A DNA stretch of 37,239 nucleotides from Oscillospiraceae bacterium (GTDB taxonomy: Bacteria > Bacillota > Clostridia > Oscillospirales > Acutalibacteraceae). The stretch covers positions 1-37,239 of the forward strand of contig JAFLUL010000014.1 in NCBI GenBank assembly GCA_022508845.1. The letters run 5' to 3'. Shown here one piece after another: positions 14,398 to 23,472 of the stretch; position 1 is the stretch's first letter; each line of letters starts with the position of its first letter. The notes beneath the pieces were generated by a model. It did no database searches and was not told the origin of the DNA. It saw only the letters and a list, made by a program, of their open reading frames with translations. The translations under genes and the position numbers were made by a program.

Positions 14398-16236
14398 ATG
14401 AAAAAACCGCTGCAAAAAATTTTCCGCGAGCTTTCTCTGCCGTTTCGCGGTATCCCGTTTATGATAGGAATTGCCCTGAAAACGCAAAAAAGCGTTCTTC
14501 TGTTTGTTCCGCTGCTTGCCTTTTCGGAGCTTGGAAGAAATCTCGCAGGGCTTTTGGTGTCGCCCGTTATATTGGGAAAAGTGGAGGAAGCCGCCCCTTT
14601 GGGAGAGCTCTTTCGGGCAATTTTATTGTTCACTTTTCTCCTTATAGTTTTTAACGCCGCGTGCGCCTATATTGAAACGAACGCTATGTTCGGGCGAATC
14701 GCCGTAAGGAGCCGCGTTATTTCAATGCTCCACAGAAAAATGTGCGTTACCTCTTTTCCCAATACCGAGGATACCGAAGTTCGGGAAAAATGGAATAAGG
14801 CAGGCCTGGAGGTGGACGGCAACTCTTCAAGCACCGAGGCTGTTTGGAAGTTTCTCGGAAATCTTTTGCGTGACAGCGCGGGGCTTATAATTTACGTTTT
14901 TATGCTCTCGTCCGCCGCGCCGAATCCGGTTTTGCTCACCGTTGTGGGAATTACCACCGCGGTTAATTACTTTTTCGGGCTGTGGATACAGGATTGGGAG
15001 TGGCGCCACCGGGAAGAAAAGGGCAAGCTCCAATCGAAGATGTGGTATATAGTTGAAAAATCCCGGGATCTTGCCTTTGCCAAGGACGTTCGCCTGTTCG
15101 GCATGGGAGGTTGGCTGAAAGACATATACCTGAGCACAAACCGCCTTTATATGGCGTTTATCTTAAAGCGCGAAAAAATCAATCTGTCCGCAAACATACT
15201 GGATGTTCTTTTAACGGTTCTCAGAAACGGGCTTGCCTATTATTATCTTATAAGCGTCACCCTGAAAAACGGTATGCCCGCCGCCGAGTTTTTGTTGTAT
15301 TTTTCAGCCGTTGGCGGCTTTACAAGCGCGGTTAAAGGCTTTTGCGAGGCCTGCGGAAAAATTGTCTGGGTTGGACACGGAGTTCAGAATGTCCGCGATT
15401 TTTTGGATTTGCCAGAGTCTTTCAGGTTTGAAAACGGAGAACCCCTGCCGAAAAACGGACAGGACTATGAAATAGAGCTCAGAGATGTATCATTTCGCTA
15501 TCCCGGCGCGGATAAAGATATCCTGACCGACTTTAATCTTAAAATCCGACCCGGCGAAAAGCTGGCGATAGTTGGCCTTAACGGGGCGGGAAAAACAACG
15601 CTTGTTAAGCTCATTTGCGGTTTTTATGATCCAACAAAGGGCGAGGTGCTGTTAAACGGCAGGGATATCCGCCTTTTTAACCGCCATGATTACTATTCGC
15701 TTTTCTCCGCCGTCTTTCAGCAGGTTTCGCTTCTTGAAGTATCGTTAACGGAGAACATTGCGTCATCCGATACCGATATTGACCTGAGCCGGGCGGAGGC
15801 CTGCGTTGAAAAAGCGGGTCTTACCGAAAAGGTGAAAAGCTTGCCCAGCGGCGGCAAAACTCATATCGGCAGAAGGGTGTGGCTTGACGGTGTTGAGCTT
15901 TCGGGCGGCGAAACCCAGCGGCTGCTGCTTGCCCGCGCGCTTTATAAGGACGCTCCGGTTTTGGTTCTCGATGAGCCAACCGCCGCTCTTGACCCTATAG
16001 CGGAAAATGATATCTACCTAAAATATAACGGTATGACCGCGGGGCGCACCGCAGTTTATATCTCCCACCGTTTAGCATCCACCCGCTTTTGCGATCGGAT
16101 TCTCTTTATTGAAAACGGCGGTATCGCCGAAGAGGGAACCCACGAGGCTCTGCTTCGGCTAAACGGGCGATATGCCGAACTTTTCAGAGTTCAGAGCAAG
16201 TATTACCGCGAGGGAGGGCAGGAAGATGAAGAATAA
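14398..16236 (+). CDS. ABC exporter half-transporter, first of a pair
   Basis: A 612-residue fused permease-ATPase (type IV exporter fold). Roughly six membrane segments occupy residues about 20-330, and the nucleotide-binding domain lies at about 355-612. It has Walker A GLNGAGKTT (393-401), Q-loop FQQVSLLEV, signature LSGGETQ (501-507), Walker B with VLDEPTAALD (about 523) and the H-loop YISHRL. All catalytic residues look intact. The start at 14398 is preferred because GAGGTG lies five bases upstream; a GTG at 14389 is in frame but has a weaker site. It overlaps the next gene by 11 bases, so the two are probably translationally coupled and form a heterodimer. The substrate is unknown; regulated pairs like this often export peptides or drugs. 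Confidence 0.9.
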   Translation: MKKPLQKIFRELSLPFRGIPFMIGIALKTQKSVLLFVPLLAFSELGRNLAGLLVSPVILGKVEEAAPLGELFRAILLFTFLLIVFNAACAYIETNAMFGRIAVRSRVISMLHRKMCVTSFPNTEDTEVREKWNKAGLEVDGNSSSTEAVWKFLGNLLRDSAGLIIYVFMLSSAAPNPVLLTVVGITTAVNYFFGLWIQDWEWRHREEKGKLQSKMWYIVEKSRDLAFAKDVRLFGMGGWLKDIYLSTNRLYMAFILKREKINLSANILDVLLTVLRNGLAYYYLISVTLKNGMPAAEFLLYFSAVGGFTSAVKGFCEACGKIVWVGHGVQNVRDFLDLPESFRFENGEPLPKNGQDYEIELRDVSFRYPGADKDILTDFNLKIRPGEKLAIVGLNGAGKTTLVKLICGFYDPTKGEVLLNGRDIRLFNRHDYYSLFSAVFQQVSLLEVSLTENIASSDTDIDLSRAEACVEKAGLTEKVKSLPSGGKTHIGRRVWLDGVELSGGETQRLLLARALYKDAPVLVLDEPTAALDPIAENDIYLKYNGMTAGRTAVYISHRLASTRFCDRILFIENGGIAEEGTHEALLRLNGRYAELFRVQSKYYREGGQEDEE

Positions 16237-18124
16237 AAAAGATGAAAATATCTCCCTTAAAGAAACGCTGAATCTCCATATCAGAGCTTTTCTTCTGCTG
16301 CGGCAAAAAAATCCGGGGATGTTCCTTTCATCCCTCTTAAGCGCGGTGTTCAGCGCGGCGGCTCCGTGCGTTGAGCTGTTCTTTTCGGCGAGAATCATAG
16401 AAGAGCTTGCGGGGGAAAGAGATATTGCCGTTTTGCGCAAGCTTATTGTTTTAACTGTGGTTGTTTCCGCCGTGCTTATTCTGATAAACGCGATCCTTTT
16501 CCGCTGGAAGGACTATACGGAGGATGCGATATGGGTCAACACGCGAAAAATATATGCCGATAAATTTTATGAGCTTGATTTTTGCGTTATGGACGAGCAA
16601 AAGACCCATGATCTTCGCGCTCAGGTTGAGCAAAACGAGGGCTGGGCTTCATATGGGCTTATAATGGTTATAAATCTTTTTAATTCCGCCGCAAACGCCG
16701 TTATAGGAATAATAGGCTCGGTTGCGCTGAGCGTTGGGCTGTTTGTTCAAAAGGTTCCTGCCGATGCGGGAAAATGGACTGTGCTGAATAATTCGATGTT
16801 TATTTTTGGGCTTATTTTTGTTTTGCTGCTCGGAACCGCTTTGCCGCCGCTCTTTCTCAGCAGGGGCGACCGCTATCACGCGCGCTATGCCGAGCAGGCA
16901 ACCCACGGCAACCGCTTTTTCGGCTTCTTCGGCTTTATGGCAAGGGAAACCGAGCGCGCTCTCGACATAAGAATGTATAACCAGCAGGAGATATGCTCCA
17001 GTTATTTTGAAAAGGATAAGTCCTTTAAGCCCGGCTGCGAGCTCGCTGAGGCCGCAAAGGGACCTCTCGGCGGCTGGAACGCCCTGAGCGCGTCGGTAGG
17101 AAGCGTTTTCACAGGGCTTATCTATGTGTTTGTTTGCCTTAAGGCGAGAGCGGGAGCGTTCGGGATCGGAGGCGTTGCCCAGTATGTTGGGGCAATAACG
17201 ACCCTCTCAAAAAGCCTTTCCTCTCTTTTGTCCGTGCTCAGCAAAATGAAAACCAACGCCGTTTTTCTGAAAACGACTTTTGAATATCTCGACCTGCCGA
17301 ACCGGATGTATCAGGGCACTCTTACAACCGAAAAACGAGCCGACCGCAGTTATGAGATAGAATTTAAGAACGTATCCTTCCGCTATCCCGGCAGCGAGGA
17401 GTTTGCCTTAAAAAATGTTTCATTCAAATTCAGGGTTGGGGAGCGCCTTGCCGTTGTGGGCAGAAACGGCTCGGGGAAAACAACCTTTATAAAGCTCCTC
17501 TGCCGTCTTTATGACCCAACCGAGGGCGAGATTTTATTAAACGGCATCGACATTAAAAAATACCGCTATGACGACTATCTGCAAATTTTTTCCGTTGTGT
17601 TTCAGGATTTTAAGCTTTTATCTGCGCCTTTGGGAGAAAACGTTGCGTCAAGAATGAAATATAAAACATACAGAGCCGAAAAAACTCTGAACGAAGCGGG
17701 CTTTTCAGAGCGGCTTAAAAGTATGCCGCAGGGACTTGACACTTATTTATACAAGGACTATGAAAACAACGGCGTTTTGATTTCGGGCGGGGAAGCGCAG
17801 AAAATAGCCATTGCCCGCGCGCTGTATAAGGACGCGCCTTTTATGATACTCGACGAACCCACCGCCGCTCTTGACCCTATTGCCGAGGCGGAAATTTACA
17901 GCAGGTTTAACGATATAGCGGGCGATAAAACGGCGGTTTATATCTCCCACCGCCTTTCCTCCTGCCGCTTTTGCGATAAAATAGCGGTGTTTGACAGCGG
18001 AAGGCTTGTGCAGACCGGCAGTCACGAGGATCTTTTATCGGACGCAAAGGGAATTTATCACAAGCTCTGGTATGCTCAGGCGCAGTATTATCTCAGAGAA
18101 AATATCAATTTTAAGGAGAAATAA
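16226..18124 (+). CDS. ABC exporter half-transporter, second of a pair
   Basis: A 632-residue fused permease-ATPase. The lysine-rich start MKNKKDENISLKETLN leads into about six membrane segments (40-345). The ATPase has Walker A GRNGSGKTT (412-420), Q-loop VFQDFKLLS, signature ISGGEAQ (519-525), Walker B MILDEPTAALD and H-loop YISHRL. Both half-sites of the presumed heterodimer therefore keep their catalytic residues, unlike asymmetric exporters with one dead site. The ATG at 16226, inside the end of the preceding gene and preceded by GGGAGGGCAGGAAG, is chosen over an upstream in-frame ATG at 16172 lying well inside that gene. Only three bases separate it from the GH5 gene. Confidence 0.9.
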   Translation: MKNKKDENISLKETLNLHIRAFLLLRQKNPGMFLSSLLSAVFSAAAPCVELFFSARIIEELAGERDIAVLRKLIVLTVVVSAVLILINAILFRWKDYTEDAIWVNTRKIYADKFYELDFCVMDEQKTHDLRAQVEQNEGWASYGLIMVINLFNSAANAVIGIIGSVALSVGLFVQKVPADAGKWTVLNNSMFIFGLIFVLLLGTALPPLFLSRGDRYHARYAEQATHGNRFFGFFGFMARETERALDIRMYNQQEICSSYFEKDKSFKPGCELAEAAKGPLGGWNALSASVGSVFTGLIYVFVCLKARAGAFGIGGVAQYVGAITTLSKSLSSLLSVLSKMKTNAVFLKTTFEYLDLPNRMYQGTLTTEKRADRSYEIEFKNVSFRYPGSEEFALKNVSFKFRVGERLAVVGRNGSGKTTFIKLLCRLYDPTEGEILLNGIDIKKYRYDDYLQIFSVVFQDFKLLSAPLGENVASRMKYKTYRAEKTLNEAGFSERLKSMPQGLDTYLYKDYENNGVLISGGEAQKIAIARALYKDAPFMILDEPTAALDPIAEAEIYSRFNDIAGDKTAVYISHRLSSCRFCDKIAVFDSGRLVQTGSHEDLLSDAKGIYHKLWYAQAQYYLRENINFKEK

Positions 18125-18127
18125 AAT

Positions 18128-19591
18128 ATGGAAAAAATTTCGGTACGGGGAACAGCTCTTGTTGACGAATACGGCAGAGAGCGTATTTTTAACGGCGTGA
18201 ATCTTGTGTGTAAGGCAGGGGACGGAAGAGTGCCTGAAAACTGGACGGAGGATATGTTTAAGCGCCTCGGAGAATTGGGCGTTAATCTTGTCCGTTTGGG
18301 TCTTATCTGGTCGGCGATTGAGCCGCTGCCCGGAGTTTATAACGATCAGTATCTCGATAAGATGGAGCGTTTTATTGATTTTTGCAATAAATACGGTATA
18401 TACGTCTATCTTGATATGCATCAGGACGTATGGTGCGCGGTAAGAGGCTATGACGACGGCGCCCCGCCCTGGGCAACGCTCACAGACGGCTATCAGTTCA
18501 AGCAGCCAAAGGTCATCTGGGCTGAGGGCTACTATTTCGGCAAGGCAACTCACCGGGCCTTTGACCACTTCTGGGCAAATGATAAGGTGGGAAACAGAGG
18601 TCTTCAGGACTATTTTGCGGATATGTGGAAATATGTGGTTCTGCGCTTTAAGGATAAGGAAAATATTTTAGGTTATGATGTATTCAACGAGCCATTCCCC
18701 GGCTCTGACGGCGGCAGGGCGTTTAAGAAAATGCTCGGCAGCGCCGTTAAAACGATATTGTCCAAAAAGGTTAATAAGGTTCAGGCGCTTAAAAATATAA
18801 TAAAGGGCGACCTCGCAGCCGAAGCTCTCGCCGTCCTCGACGATCCTGAGGTTTTGCGCAGCGGAACGTCAGGCGCGGATGAGCTTATCCGCAAATTCGA
18901 TACGGAAAAATACTATCCGTTTTTAAAAAAGATCGCGGGTGAAATACGCTCCGTTACAGACAACGGCATTATTTTTATGGAGGCTTGCTATTATTCAAAT
19001 ATATCCGTTCCCTGTTCAACTGAGCGAATACGTTACGATAACGGAAAAATTGAAGAAAATCTTGTCTTCTCTCCCCATGGCTACGATCTGACGGTGGATT
19101 CCTATATGACGAACACAGCAAGCAACGCGCGCGTTGAAACTATTTTTAACGGACATAAACGCACTCAGCAGCGGCTCGGGGTTCCAGTTATCGTTGGCGA
19201 ATGGGGAGGTATGGTGCCCGGGTGCGGCGAATATCCGCATCTTGAACACCTGCTAGAGTATTTTGACGATAACCGCTGGAGCCATACTTATTGGGCGTTC
19301 TGGCCGGAGCTTGCGGAAGAAAAAATAATGAGGATCATTGCAAGACCCTATCCGGCGGCGGTTCCGGGAAAAATAGAAAAATATAATTTTAACAGAAAAA
19401 CAAACACCTTCACCTTGAAATTCACCTCCGACGGAAACTCGGAAAAACAGGTTGAAATATATTCTCCCGCCGCCCCGGCCGAAATAATTTCAAAAAATGA
19501 AGCTGAAATTGAAAAAATCGGAGATTCTCAGGCGGTTATTATCCGAATTCCGCCCTCAGAGGGAGAAAATGAAATAGAGGTCAAGCTATAA
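18128..19591 (+). CDS. Glycoside hydrolase family 5, endoglycoceramidase-like
   Basis: A 487-residue TIM-barrel glycosidase. Shared with endoglycoceramidase-related GH5 proteins are FNGVNLVCKAG (21-31), GVNLVRLGLIWSAIEPLPG, YLDMHQDVW (94-102), the acid/base motif GYDVFNEPFPG (Glu188) and the nucleophile in VIVGEWGGM (Glu358). A C-terminal beta domain (about 395-487) follows. Relatives release oligosaccharide from glycosphingolipids or related beta-glycosides; the true substrate is not evident. There is no signal peptide, so it should stay in the cytoplasm. AAGGAG precedes the ATG. The three-base gap to the ABC genes indicates co-transcription with the two-component/ABC unit. Confidence 0.87.
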   Translation: MEKISVRGTALVDEYGRERIFNGVNLVCKAGDGRVPENWTEDMFKRLGELGVNLVRLGLIWSAIEPLPGVYNDQYLDKMERFIDFCNKYGIYVYLDMHQDVWCAVRGYDDGAPPWATLTDGYQFKQPKVIWAEGYYFGKATHRAFDHFWANDKVGNRGLQDYFADMWKYVVLRFKDKENILGYDVFNEPFPGSDGGRAFKKMLGSAVKTILSKKVNKVQALKNIIKGDLAAEALAVLDDPEVLRSGTSGADELIRKFDTEKYYPFLKKIAGEIRSVTDNGIIFMEACYYSNISVPCSTERIRYDNGKIEENLVFSPHGYDLTVDSYMTNTASNARVETIFNGHKRTQQRLGVPVIVGEWGGMVPGCGEYPHLEHLLEYFDDNRWSHTYWAFWPELAEEKIMRIIARPYPAAVPGKIEKYNFNRKTNTFTLKFTSDGNSEKQVEIYSPAAPAEIISKNEAEIEKIGDSQAVIIRIPPSEGENEIEVKL

Positions 19592-19613
19592 AGGTTTTAT
19601 TCCTAAATTTTTC

Positions 19614-19642
19614 TTGAAGCTTTTCCTTTTATGTGGTATACT
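19614..19642 (+). promoter_or_regulatory. Promoter of the lipoprotein-phosphoesterase pair
   Basis: TTGAAG (19614-19619), a 17-base spacer and TATACT (19637-19642), 32 bases before the GTG start. No terminator is visible between the GH5 stop and this promoter. Confidence 0.65.
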
Positions 19643-19674
19643 TAATATATATTGTCTGATTCGGGGGTGGGATA

Positions 19675-20652
19675 GTGAAAAAGCTGATGAGCTTGCTGCT
19701 GGCGGCAGCGGCGGTGCTTTGTCTTTTTTCGTCCTGCTCCGAGGAAGCGGACGGCGATCCGTTAACGGTAAACGGAACTCCGATAAGCGATGAAATATTC
19801 AGGTTTTATCTTGACGAGGGCTTCGGCGACGACTCTCTCTGGGATAAAAGCGATATTGTTAATTATGCCACCGAGCAATGCATAAGATATGTTGCGGTGA
19901 ATTCCGCGTTTGAGGCGAGGGGGCTTTCGCTCTCGGCGGGCGAGATAGCCGATTTGAGCGAGCGGGGGAACGCTCTCTGGAGATATTTCGGGGCGCACTA
20001 TGAAAAGATCGGTGTTTCAAAGCAGACATTTATGAAAATTCAAACCAGCCTTGCCTACACCGAATCGCTCAGATACGCCCTTTTTGATAAGGGCGGGGTT
20101 ATGCCACTGGGGGATGATATGCTCAAAAGCTATCTTTCGGAGAAATATGCGTCCTTTAAGGCTCTTTCGGGCAATCTTTTCGGAACCGATGTTTACGGCA
20201 ACCGCACGGAGCTTACGAATGAGCAGGCCATGAACATTATGGATCGTTACGATACCGCCGCAAATCAGATAAACATAGGCGGCTCGATAGAATATGTTTA
20301 CGCTTCTCTTGTAAACAGCGGAAACGATGAGGTGAGGCAGTCGCTTGAAACCGTTGTTATATTGGACGGCAACCCGTTTTATCCCGAGGGATTTTATTCA
20401 TTTGTGAAAGAAATTGAGCCCGGTAAGGCGCAGGCGATGATATTTGACGATAAAATTTATCTTGTTTACCGCGTTGATATCCTCTCTGATCCCGACATCT
20501 TTGAAAAATACAGGAATGCCTGTCTTATTGCGGTGAGCGAGCCGTATCTTCAAAGTGAAATAAATGTAATGTGCAACGCCTATACTTCCGTGAGAAGGAG
20601 CTTTGCGGTTGAGCGTTGCTATAACAGCGTTAAAGAAGGGAGAAACTCATAA
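19675..20652 (+). CDS. Lipoprotein with SurA/PrsA-like N-terminal domain
   Basis: A 325-residue lipoprotein: a signal of about 20 residues with lipobox FSSC (Cys21) and then an acidic stretch. LTVNGTPISDEIFRFYLDEGF resembles the start of the foldase chaperone domain in PrsA/SurA proteins, and the helical stretch to about 165 fits that domain. I do not see a clear parvulin PPIase domain, only weak similarity at PGKAQAMIFDDKIYLVYRVD near the end, so catalytic activity is doubtful. The start codon is GTG at 19675 with GGGGGTGGG upstream. It shares one base with the following phosphoesterase gene (TAATG), so the two are translationally coupled. Confidence 0.75.
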   Translation: MKKLMSLLLAAAAVLCLFSSCSEEADGDPLTVNGTPISDEIFRFYLDEGFGDDSLWDKSDIVNYATEQCIRYVAVNSAFEARGLSLSAGEIADLSERGNALWRYFGAHYEKIGVSKQTFMKIQTSLAYTESLRYALFDKGGVMPLGDDMLKSYLSEKYASFKALSGNLFGTDVYGNRTELTNEQAMNIMDRYDTAANQINIGGSIEYVYASLVNSGNDEVRQSLETVVILDGNPFYPEGFYSFVKEIEPGKAQAMIFDDKIYLVYRVDILSDPDIFEKYRNACLIAVSEPYLQSEINVMCNAYTSVRRSFAVERCYNSVKEGRNS

Positions 20653-22019
20653 TGGACGAATTTAAGTTTTTGCTCGTGACCGACACTCACTATTTTGCCG
20701 AAAAGCTCGGCTGCAGGGGAGAAGCCTATAAGGAATTTATGAGGTATGAGCAGAAGTGCTTTGCCGAAACTCAGAAAATAAACGAGGCTTCTTTTAAGTT
20801 TTTTAATGAAACCGACCTTGCCGACACCGTTTTAATAGCGGGAGATCTCTCGTTTAACGGCGAAAAGGAGAGCCACCTTGAATTTATCGAGCTTTTAAAG
20901 GACTTAAAGGCTCACGGCAAAAAGGTTTACGTTATAACCGCCGGACACGACTGCACCGAGCATCCCTTTGCCTTTGATGAAACCGGAAGACTTGCCCCCG
21001 AGGGAACAAAGAGGGAAGAGCTCTTTGACCTCTATTATGAATTCGGATTTTCGGACGCCATTGCGGTGGACAGAGAAGGGCTTTCCTATGTTGCTCAGCT
21101 CGCTCCGGGGCTGAGACTTCTTGCGATGAATAACGACGGCGATGAACACCACAGACATACATACACCCCGTCGCAGATAGCCTGGATCAAGGAGCAAACG
21201 GCAAAGGCGAGGGAAGAAGGGCAAACGATGATTGCGATGAACCACTATCCCCTCCTCCCCGGAGTTCCGATTTTCGCTCTGCTCGGCGGCGAAGTGGTTA
21301 TGAAAAACGCCGACGAAATAACCACCATGCTTGCCGACGAGGGAGTTCATCTCTGCTTTACGGGGCATATGCACAATATGGCGATAAACGAAAAGATAAC
21401 TGAAAAGGGAAATAAGTTTTATGACGTGTGCACCGGCTCTCTCATAGGCTGCCCCGCCGGCTTCAGGCTTATAACTCTGAAAGATAATTATTCGGTTGCT
21501 GAAATAAAGACTTACCCCACTCCCGACTTTGAATGGGATTTTGAGGGGCTTACCCAGGATGAATATTTCCGCCGCCAGTTTGATATGATGATAAACACTT
21601 ATCTCACCTCCATGCGCGATGACCCCGAGAGATTTTTGGGCAAGCTCAAGGTGAAAACCAATGATAATACGTCAAAATTCGTTGCTAAATTCGGCGCTTA
21701 TCTCAATAAAACAACCGTTGGAAAGGTGTGCAGAAAGTTTTTCGTGCGCTGTGACGGCAGCATTAAGGACAGACTTTTTGTTGACCTTGCAAGAGATATC
21801 GTGAGAAACGCCTTCACCGGGAACGCCCCTTACGTTAAGGGAACTCCCGAATATGACGCTGTTATGGGCGTGTTCAGAAGGCTGAAGCCCGTGTTTAACA
21901 TTATCAATAAAAAAATCAAGGTAAACGGCAAAAACGCCGACCTGCTCTATATGCTTGAACACACAATAGGAAAGTATGGGCTTTCAGACATTGATGAAAC
22001 CCTGAAGCTTAAGGATTAA
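20652..22019 (+). CDS. Calcineurin-like metallophosphoesterase
   Basis: A 455-residue protein. Metal-binding motifs are LLVTDTHYF (Asp11, His13), LIAGDLSFNGE (Asp65), VITAGHDCTEH (97-100 AGHD), MNHYPLLPG and CFTGHMHNM. The third motif is normally GNHD or GNHE; here the asparagine that binds metal and substrate is replaced by Gly98, while His99 and Asp100 remain. There is no signal peptide. About 150 extra C-terminal residues follow the catalytic fold and contain no motif I know. Candidate substrates include cyclic nucleotides and other phosphoesters; nothing decides between them. It is coupled to the lipoprotein gene by an ATG overlapping that gene's stop. Confidence 0.88.
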   Translation: MDEFKFLLVTDTHYFAEKLGCRGEAYKEFMRYEQKCFAETQKINEASFKFFNETDLADTVLIAGDLSFNGEKESHLEFIELLKDLKAHGKKVYVITAGHDCTEHPFAFDETGRLAPEGTKREELFDLYYEFGFSDAIAVDREGLSYVAQLAPGLRLLAMNNDGDEHHRHTYTPSQIAWIKEQTAKAREEGQTMIAMNHYPLLPGVPIFALLGGEVVMKNADEITTMLADEGVHLCFTGHMHNMAINEKITEKGNKFYDVCTGSLIGCPAGFRLITLKDNYSVAEIKTYPTPDFEWDFEGLTQDEYFRRQFDMMINTYLTSMRDDPERFLGKLKVKTNDNTSKFVAKFGAYLNKTTVGKVCRKFFVRCDGSIKDRLFVDLARDIVRNAFTGNAPYVKGTPEYDAVMGVFRRLKPVFNIINKKIKVNGKNADLLYMLEHTIGKYGLSDIDETLKLKD

Positions 22020-22040
22020 CGGAAGATTTACATTATGATC

Positions 22041-22100
22041 ATAAATCGCTTGCGATTTTTCCTTGCCCCCATCCCGCATCCCGTGAGCTAAGCGAGCAAT
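22041..22100. repeat. Hairpin plus one 23-bp unit
   Basis: The hairpin AAATCGC-TT-GCGATTT (22043-22058) with a T-run is followed by one unit of the 23-bp pattern (22078-22100, core CCCGTGAGC and AAGCGAGCAAT). The arrangement is the same as at 7211-7316. The element lies just before the ribosome binding site of the dehydrogenase gene and after the phosphoesterase stop. Confidence 0.75.
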
Positions 22101-22121
22101 GATAAAAAGAAAGGATCAAAA

Positions 22122-23081
22122 ATGAACATCGTAATTTTGGACTCTGTTTCCGCCAATCCCGGAGATCTGAGCTGGGATTTTCTTAAAAAATACGGCGAGC
22201 TTACGGTTTACGACCGCTCTCTCACGGAGGATTTGGTTATCGAGCGCGCAAAGGAAGCCGAGATAGTTATTCTCAATAAAACAGTGATAACGAGAAGAGT
22301 TGTTGAAAATTTACCGAAGCTCAGGCTTATAGCGCTGCTTGCAACGGGCTATAACGTTATCGACTGCGCCGCCTGCTCCGAATGCGGCGTAATGGTTGCG
22401 AACGTTCCGTCTTATTCCGGCTTTGCCGTGGCTCAGCAGACCTTTGCGTTTATTCTTGAATACGCAAATCGCGTGGCCCTTCACAGCGAGTCCGTTTTAT
22501 CCGGCGGATGGGCAGGCAGCCCCGATTTCAGCTATTTTCTTTCGCCGCTGTGCGAGCTTAAAAACAAGACCATAGGGCTTATAGGCTACGGCAACATAGG
22601 AAAAAAGGTTGCCGAAATTGCAAGGGTATTTGAAATGCGGGTGCTTGTTAACACCGCACACCCCGAAAAATACCCCGATGCTCCGGTGGAATTTAAAAAT
22701 CTTGACGAAATGCTTCCCCAATGCGATTTTGTTTCGCTCCACGCTCCCCTGACCCCCGAAACGAACGGGCTGGTTAATAAGAACTTTATATCAAAAATGA
22801 AAACGGGAGCTTTTCTTGTTAATAATGCCAGAGGAGGGGAATTAAACGAGCAGGATGTTGCCGACGCGCTGAACTCCGGTAAGCTCGGAGGCCTCGGAGC
22901 GGACGTGCTCTCAACCGAGCCTCCAAAGGCGGATAATCCGCTTCTCAGCGCAAAAAATGTTTTTATAACTCCGCATATAGCCTGGGCTTCTCTCGAAACC
23001 CGCACCCGTTTAATGGGCATTCTTGAAAAGAATATCTCCTGCTTCATTGAGGGCAAACCGCAGAATATTGTTAATATGTGA
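22122..23081 (+). CDS. D-2-hydroxyacid dehydrogenase (glycerate dehydrogenase-like)
   Basis: A 319-residue NAD(P)-dependent dehydrogenase of normal family length. The Rossmann motif is IGLIGYGNIGKKVAEIA (GYGNIG 155-160). The catalytic triad is Arg237 (NNARGGELN), Glu266 (STEPPKADNP) and His285 (TPHIAWAS). SLHAPLTPET is the usual substrate-side loop. HprA-type glycerate dehydrogenases look most similar, but lactate and other 2-keto acids are possible. AAGAAAGGA lies upstream of the ATG. The gene appears to stand alone; a broken DUF3990 gene begins five bases after its stop. Confidence 0.9.
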   Translation: MNIVILDSVSANPGDLSWDFLKKYGELTVYDRSLTEDLVIERAKEAEIVILNKTVITRRVVENLPKLRLIALLATGYNVIDCAACSECGVMVANVPSYSGFAVAQQTFAFILEYANRVALHSESVLSGGWAGSPDFSYFLSPLCELKNKTIGLIGYGNIGKKVAEIARVFEMRVLVNTAHPEKYPDAPVEFKNLDEMLPQCDFVSLHAPLTPETNGLVNKNFISKMKTGAFLVNNARGGELNEQDVADALNSGKLGGLGADVLSTEPPKADNPLLSAKNVFITPHIAWASLETRTRLMGILEKNISCFIEGKPQNIVNM

Positions 23082-23085
23082 GATT

Positions 23086-23349
23086 ATGAGCGGGTTTATC
23101 GTTTATCTCGGAGGAAAAAGAAGTTATTCTCTCGCCTGAGATCCGGGTTTCAGGATCTTATAAGGACTTTTCTTTTGGGTTTTGCTGTATCAGTATGCCG
23201 GAGCAGGCGAAGCGCCGGGAGGCGCGCTTTGAAGGAAAGGGCAATGCAAACGAATATGTTTATGCTCCAAACGAAGATCTTAAATTTTGCGCTTTGAAAA
23301 AATGACTGAGGAATGGCTTTGTTTTATTATCAGCCGAGGGATCATATAA
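23086..23349 (+). pseudogene. DUF3990 family remnant (at least two frameshifts)
   Basis: Three consecutive pieces in different frames make one protein. From ATG 23086: MSGFIVYLGGK. After an extra base near 23118: EVILSPEIRVSGSYKDFS, then FGFCCISMPEQAKRREARF, then EGKGNANEYVYAPNEDLKF to a stop at 23303. After another shift, from 23302: MTEEWLCFIISRG, ending at 23349. This order (EKPEIRxSxxxKDFxxGFY, QAxRWAxRF, YxPxxxLKxLxF, MTxEWLDFI) is how I remember DUF3990 proteins, which I believe belong to the ADP-ribosyltransferase-like superfamily. The C-terminal VEGPMA part is lost. The stretch 23350-23472 has only a short leftover frame (VKFWNEHCPKW...) that I cannot assign. Confidence 0.65.
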
Positions 23350-23472
23350 GGGATTGCTGCCTTGAAGGTGAAATTTTGGAATGAACATTGCCCGAAATGG
23401 CGGCAAAGAGCGAAAGATTTTTATTTAAATATCCAAAAATGGATGATTTAAGTTAAATTTTTAACAAATTGC

